A stretch of 64,000 nucleotides of DNA, from contig CANMEE010000001.1 of assembly GCA_947496865.1 (NCBI GenBank), forward strand, positions 62,001 through 126,000, written 5' to 3'. Positions 60,623 to 64,000 of the stretch are shown one piece after another. The notes under the pieces were generated by a model that was not told the DNA's origin, made no database searches, and was given only the letters and a program-made list of their open reading frames with translations. A program made the position numbers and the translations under genes. The stretch's first letter is position 1. Every line of letters starts with the position of its first letter. This DNA is from an uncultured Sphingomonadaceae bacterium (GTDB lineage: Bacteria; Pseudomonadota; Alphaproteobacteria; Sphingomonadales; Sphingomonadaceae).

Positions 60623-61081
60623 TCAACCGAATTTGGCGACAAACGCTTTGGCTCCGGCGATGGCATCAGCCCAGGTCTGGTCAAATGCTTCGTCCGTTCC
60701 ATAATATGGATCATCGACATCTTGGCCTGCCCGGCCTTCGACAAAATCCAGTAGCAAACAAAGCGCCGCCGATCCGTCCGATGGCTGTATCGCCTTCAAA
60801 TTGGCCAGGTTTTCATTGTCGAGCGCGATGATATGATCGAAATTGCGAAAGTCTGCTGTCCGTACCGGCCGCGCGCGCAGATGATCGATCGGCGCCCCGT
60901 TGCGAGCGGCCACAGCCTGCGCTCGGTCATCCGGCGGTCGCCCAGCATGCCAGTCGTGTGTTCCCGCAGAATCGATAATCATCCCTGTTCCGATCCGCGC
61001 GCATTCCTGACGCAGTGCGGCTTCGGCCAGTGGCGACCGACAAATATTACCCATGCACACAAAAAGAACTGAAATAGCCAT
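60623..61081 (-). CDS. Low-molecular-weight protein-tyrosine phosphatase
   Basis: 152-aa phosphatase. The P-loop is VCMGNICRSPLAEA (CX5R), and the general acid Asp is in DPYYGTDEAFDQTW (DPYY). It removes phosphate from tyrosine kinases, for example in polysaccharide export, but no kinase is nearby. Encoded after a 73-bp gap from the CuZn-SOD gene, which is on the same strand upstream. Confidence 0.9.
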   Translation of the reverse strand: MAISVLFVCMGNICRSPLAEAALRQECARIGTGMIIDSAGTHDWHAGRPPDDRAQAVAARNGAPIDHLRARPVRTADFRNFDHIIALDNENLANLKAIQPSDGSAALCLLLDFVEGRAGQDVDDPYYGTDEAFDQTWADAIAGAKAFVAKFG

Positions 61082-61154
61082 GCGACCCCCCGATAGCTAA
61101 ACCTGGTATATAATAACTTACGAAATATTTGTGACAGCGATCACTGATCTCCCA

Positions 61155-61736
61155 TCAATTAGCAGGTTCAAACCGTTGAATCTCAAATATACCACAAGCA
61201 ATCCGGCCACCGCTCTCTCCCGATGGATCGGTTTTCAAATCATCCGCGCCCGCATGCACCACAAAGGCGGCACCATCGGCATCCATGAGCGCGTTGGCGC
61301 CTTCTTTCAAACTCGCACCGTCAATCTTTGCCTCAACCGATCCCGTGCCATCCTCACCAATTTCAAGATTGAAGAAATCGCCCATATGTGCGCCCTTTGG
61401 ATTTTCCAATCCATGTTCTTTTTCGGTTGGGTTCCAGTGACCGCCGGCTGACTTATAGTCCGGCCCTTCGCATTTCCCAATTTCATGAATATGCACGCCG
61501 CGCGGGCCGGGTGTCAGGCCTTCGGCTTTAATCTGTACGATGAGGCCCCCATCACCCTCGCCAATGATCACTTCGCCATATGGGGTGTCATCGGCACCGA
61601 CCAGCGCGGCGCGAGCAATACTTTCGGCCGGTTCAAGTTCGGAAGCTGCGTCATTGCCGCTGCACGCTGCTAAAGAAATGGCCAATCCTGCAACCAACAT
61701 AGTTGTGGCACTCTTGCGCAAATGTCGACCGCCCAT
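61155..61736 (-). CDS. sodC: Cu/Zn superoxide dismutase lipoprotein
   Basis: 193-aa lipoprotein SOD. Signal peptide ends in lipobox LAAC. Metal ligands: GVHIHEIGKCE (two Cu His), SAGGHWNP (bridging His), GAHMGD (Zn) and FVVHAGADD (Cu). The Cys pair GKCEG and ACGIF should form the conserved disulphide. It protects the envelope from superoxide. ATG 61736 behind GAGGAG. Confidence 0.92.
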   Translation of the reverse strand: MGGRHLRKSATTMLVAGLAISLAACSGNDAASELEPAESIARAALVGADDTPYGEVIIGEGDGGLIVQIKAEGLTPGPRGVHIHEIGKCEGPDYKSAGGHWNPTEKEHGLENPKGAHMGDFFNLEIGEDGTGSVEAKIDGASLKEGANALMDADGAAFVVHAGADDLKTDPSGESGGRIACGIFEIQRFEPAN

Positions 61737-61839
61737 AATATTGCTCCTCAGTTTGTCTTATTCTCGTTCCATGGTAGCAGCGCTTTGAAAAGCTTGAAAC
61801 TGTTAGTTTACTGATAGTTGTAACAAAAGAGAGGGCCCT

Positions 61840-62325
61840 GTGCCGGAAACCCGCTTCCTGATCGCCTTGGGCTCTAACCAGCGCCATGTTCGGCATGGCC
61901 CTCCCGTAAAAGTCATTTCAGCGGCTCTCACCGCAATGGAGCAGCAGGGGTTGAGCATTTTGGAACGCTCGACCACCCTCTCCTCCCGGCCAGTGGGACC
62001 ATCAAGCCGCACTTATGCCAATGCAGCCGCGGTCATTAAAACCGGGCTTGATCCCAGCGATCTGCTTGTCCTCCTCAAATTTATCGAATCACGCTTTGGC
62101 GACCGACGCGGCCAGCGATGGTCACAAAGAGTGCTCGATCTCGATATTATATTATGGAGTGAAGGCCTGTTTTCTGATGATGATCCGCAGCTCATCATTC
62201 CTCACCCGATGATGCGCGAACGTCCCTTTGTCCTGCGGCCCGCCGCCGAAATAGCGCCGAAATGGCGTGATCCGGTAACCGGGCTAACAATCGCGCAAAT
62301 CGCATCGCGCAAGCCCCATCGATAA
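61840..62325 (+). CDS. folK: 2-Amino-4-hydroxy-6-hydroxymethyldihydropteridine pyrophosphokinase
   Basis: 161-aa HPPK of the folate pathway. LIALGSNQRHV at the N-terminus, GQRWSQRVLDLDIILW and IPHPMMRERPFVLRP are diagnostic. The usual RWGPRxIDLDIL form here carries SQRVLDLD. The partner aldolase folB is at 28430, far away. Confidence 0.93.
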   Translation: MPETRFLIALGSNQRHVRHGPPVKVISAALTAMEQQGLSILERSTTLSSRPVGPSSRTYANAAAVIKTGLDPSDLLVLLKFIESRFGDRRGQRWSQRVLDLDIILWSEGLFSDDDPQLIIPHPMMRERPFVLRPAAEIAPKWRDPVTGLTIAQIASRKPHR

Positions 62326-62423
62326 AATCCTGCGCAAACAGCGCAAAGCCGCTTGACCCCAAAGCCAAGCACCACTAGGGAGGCGCTTCTCACGAGCATT
62401 TATGCAAAGCATTTTATGTCTGG

Positions 62424-62499
62424 GGGCCCTTAGCTCAGTCGGTAGAGCAACTGACTTTTAATCAGTAGGTCGCTGGTTCGAACCCAGCAGGGCTCACCA
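62424..62499 (+). tRNA. tRNA-Lys (anticodon UUU)
   Basis: All stems fold: acceptor GGGCCCT with AGGGCTC, D-arm AGCTCAGTCGGTAGAGC, anticodon stem ACTGA-CTTTTAA-TCAGT with anticodon TTT, T-arm CTGGTTCGAACCCAG, discriminator A and encoded CCA. The tyrosine recombinase gene downstream marks it as the likely integration site. Confidence 0.97.
62475..62499 (+). other. Putative attachment site at the tRNA-Lys 3' end
   Basis: The T-arm and acceptor end of the tRNA precede the integrase start by 116 bp, the usual arrangement when an element has inserted at a tRNA. The matching right-end repeat should be outside the window. This is inference from context; no duplicated copy can be seen here. Confidence 0.45.
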
Positions 62500-62615
62500 C
62501 TAATCCCATACTTATCAATGGGTTAGTGGGTTGGTTTGACAGCAGACTCTGCGTCAAATACTGTTACACATAGCTTACACACTTTCACATAATTTTATGA
62601 TGATGGAGGCATGTT

Positions 62616-63746
62616 GTGACAAAGCACACAATTCTGGGTGATAAAGTCCATATTTATCAACGCGAGAACAGCGGCAAATGGCAATGCGCCACATATTTGA
62701 ATGGCAAAAACCATCGGACATCAACAAAAGAGAGCAGCCTGGCTCTCGCCAAGGATTTTGCTGAAGATTGGTATTTAGGTTTGCGTGGACAAGCCAAGCG
62801 CGGTGAACTCCATAACGAAAAAACGTTCAAACATGCTGCGCAGAAATTTTTAGATGAGTACGCAGTAATCCTCGCGGATGAAAGAAATCCAAGGTGGATC
62901 AAAGACCATGAGGGAAGAATTAGGCTTCACTTAAACCCCTTCTTCGGGAAATTACCACTATCCCAAGTCACTTCCGGAGCGGTGCAAGATTATCGCGCTC
63001 ATCGCATAAGCGGATCAAAGCCACCTTCGCGAAGTACGTTGCATACAGAAATTGTGTCAATACGCCAGATCATGAAAACAGCTCAACGACAAGGCTGGAT
63101 TGCTTATCTTCCAGACTTTTCGGCTCCATACAAAACGAGCGGCAAAGTCGTTCATCGTGCATGGTTCTCGGAACAGGAATATAAGCAGCTTTACGAAGCA
63201 ACCCGGAAAAACAAAAACAAGCCGAAAAATGCGAGGCACAAATGGTTTGCCGAGCAACTGCACGACAAGATATTATTCATGGCAAACACCGGTATTCGTC
63301 CTGATGAGGCTAACAGCCTAGAATACCGGGATGTCGAGATCGTTGAAGATGACGCCACCGGCGAAACGATCCTCGTCATTCAGGTGCGCGGCAAGCGCGG
63401 AATGGGTTACTGCAAAAGCACCACCGGTGCTGTGCGACCTTTTCAGAGATTGATTGAGCGTAATCAGCCGGAACCGACCGACCGTCTCTTTCCGTCCGAC
63501 CACAAAAAACAGTTCAATCGAATATTGGAGGAACTAGGACTAAAATTTGATCGACAAGGCAATCGCCGGACACTTTATTCATTGCGCCACAGCTACATAT
63601 CGTTTCGGTTACTGGAGGGTGCTGACATCTATCAGATCGCTAAAAATTGCCGAACAAGCGTGGAAATGATCGAGAAGCACTACGCAATCCATCTGAAAAA
63701 CCACCTCGATGCAGCTGCAATCAACGTGCGGAAGAAACGCCGCTAG
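62616..63746 (+). CDS. Tyrosine recombinase (phage/island integrase)
   Basis: 376-aa integrase. N-terminal DNA-binding part (about 1-90), SAM-like core-binding domain (about 70-165), catalytic domain (about 190-370). Catalytic residues: Arg in NTGIRPDEANSL, second Arg/His in YSLRHSYISFRL (His before Leu-Arg-His is Tyr), nucleophile Tyr in EKHYAIHL. The start is GTG at 62616 behind GGAGG. Codon use is less GC-rich than the core genes. It points away from the tRNA into the putative element. Confidence 0.93.
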   Translation: MTKHTILGDKVHIYQRENSGKWQCATYLNGKNHRTSTKESSLALAKDFAEDWYLGLRGQAKRGELHNEKTFKHAAQKFLDEYAVILADERNPRWIKDHEGRIRLHLNPFFGKLPLSQVTSGAVQDYRAHRISGSKPPSRSTLHTEIVSIRQIMKTAQRQGWIAYLPDFSAPYKTSGKVVHRAWFSEQEYKQLYEATRKNKNKPKNARHKWFAEQLHDKILFMANTGIRPDEANSLEYRDVEIVEDDATGETILVIQVRGKRGMGYCKSTTGAVRPFQRLIERNQPEPTDRLFPSDHKKQFNRILEELGLKFDRQGNRRTLYSLRHSYISFRLLEGADIYQIAKNCRTSVEMIEKHYAIHLKNHLDAAAINVRKKRR

Positions 63747-63756
63747 CTGCTAGCTT
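63742..63756. repeat. GCTAGCTGCTAGC repeat
   Basis: This 13-mer overlaps the integrase stop codon and is also present at 58172-58184, just upstream of a small exported protein gene. It is partly self-complementary. Two copies could be coincidence. Confidence 0.2.
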
Positions 63757-63784
63757 GTGTCTGCGTCATCCTGAAAGCGGACTC
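63757..63784. repeat. Dispersed palindromic element, copy 4
   Basis: GTCTGC and GCGGAC pair around GTCATCCTGAAA. The string ATCCTGAAAGCGGAC is identical to the reverse complement of part of copy 3 (6036-6065). It sits directly after the integrase gene. Confidence 0.5.
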
Positions 63785-63894
63785 TAGGAGCATTTTAAAC
63801 GCGAGCGCTCAGAAATCTATTCTCAACTTGGTGTGAGAAGGCGCTTTCTAGCCACTTTAATCTGCGTTTCGGAAGCTGGACTGAGTCCTTCGTG

Positions 63895-64000
63895 CTAGCG
63901 TTTACTCTTATTTCTACGTTGAGTAAGCGTGGAACCGGCTGCAGTCTTGGCCGCTTTAGAAGTGGTTTTGCTTCTTAAGGTTTTTGAGGCAGCGCTGGCC
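63895..64000 (-). CDS. C-terminal end of a gene running in from the right edge
   Basis: The frame is open from the window edge to TAG at 63897-63895 and encodes a basic tail: ASAASKTLRSKTTSKAAKTA followed by AGSTLTQRRN and KSKR. Tails with KxAAGSxLxQ are common at the C-terminus of small proteins of unknown function in mobile elements, so this is probably the first cargo gene of the element, facing the integrase. No domain can be named. Confidence 0.5.
   Translation of the reverse strand, partial: ASAASKTLRSKTTSKAAKTAAGSTLTQRRNKSKR

Overview
The window looks like chromosomal DNA of a sphingomonad-type alphaproteobacterium (order Sphingomonadales; a moderate-GC, possibly marine lineage). This rests on the combination of a TrcR/DUF1013 regulator, a DUF1192 protein, a TonB-dependent receptor beside a type II secretion operon, the alphaproteobacterial ctaC-ctaD-ctaB-ctaG-coxC cytochrome oxidase operon, and tandem Baeyer-Villiger-like flavin monooxygenases. 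The genus cannot be fixed from sequence reading alone. There are no rRNA genes, CRISPR arrays or intact insertion sequences. One tRNA is present, tRNA-Lys(UUU), and a tyrosine recombinase gene follows it directly.

Layout. 1-3751: left-edge gene fragment, a c-di-GMP PAS-GGDEF-EAL protein and a cytochrome P450. 3972-6471: small accessory stretch with an arginine-rich lipoprotein, a GNAT acetyltransferase, a small lipoprotein, a gene broken by an in-frame stop and a 47-aa gene. Several of these are separated by copies of a short palindromic repeat. 6533-7645: fatty acid desaturase. 7650-15714: type II secretion operon gspCDEFG-LM, with no minor pseudopilin genes. 15822-20805: TonB-dependent receptor, Thr-Pro-linker lipoprotein and a small secreted repeat-like protein. 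20992-26323: carbonyl/acid metabolism cluster (HAD hydrolase, SMP-30 lactonase, aldehyde dehydrogenase, ThDP enzyme, exported VOC protein). 26442-31127: EVE protein, fasciclin lipoprotein, pteridine reductase-like SDR with FolB, RNA methyltransferase-like protein and ThrC. 31170-37530: complete aa3-type cytochrome c oxidase operon with its assembly factors, including a 54-aa membrane protein gene. 37783-40433: pyrE-pdxJ-acpS-lepB. 40445-43880: argC, an NlpC/P60 peptidase and an M17 aminopeptidase. 43918-50836: two paralogous flavin monooxygenases, an MBL hydrolase, TrcR, a Nudix hydrolase and a quinone oxidoreductase. 50969-53754: DUF1192 and ClpA. 53884-58653: a tandem DUF1428 fusion, VOC, WYL regulator, DUF547-DUF3047 pair, GST and a small exported protein. 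58775-62325: lipoprotein, Bax inhibitor-1-like protein, LMW phosphatase, CuZn-SOD and FolK. 62424-64000: tRNA-Lys and the start of an integrated element.

How the parts work together. The oxidase operon groups structural subunits (CtaC, CtaD, CoxC) with heme O synthesis (CtaB), copper delivery (CtaG) and SURF1 assembly. Threonine synthase and a methyltransferase follow on the same strand. The secretion operon lies directly downstream of a lipoprotein/TonB-receptor module, which suggests, but does not prove, that the lipoprotein is handled by that secretion system. The SMP-30/HAD pair is divergent from the aldehyde dehydrogenase/ThDP pair across about 84 bp and may form one catabolic route. The most useful oddities are the GspHIJK-less secretion operon, the four-copy palindromic repeat, the paired palindromes upstream of the flavin monooxygenase and repeat-protein genes, and the tRNA-Lys integration boundary. 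I did not identify a convincing wholly new defence or biosynthetic system; candidates are listed with their limits.
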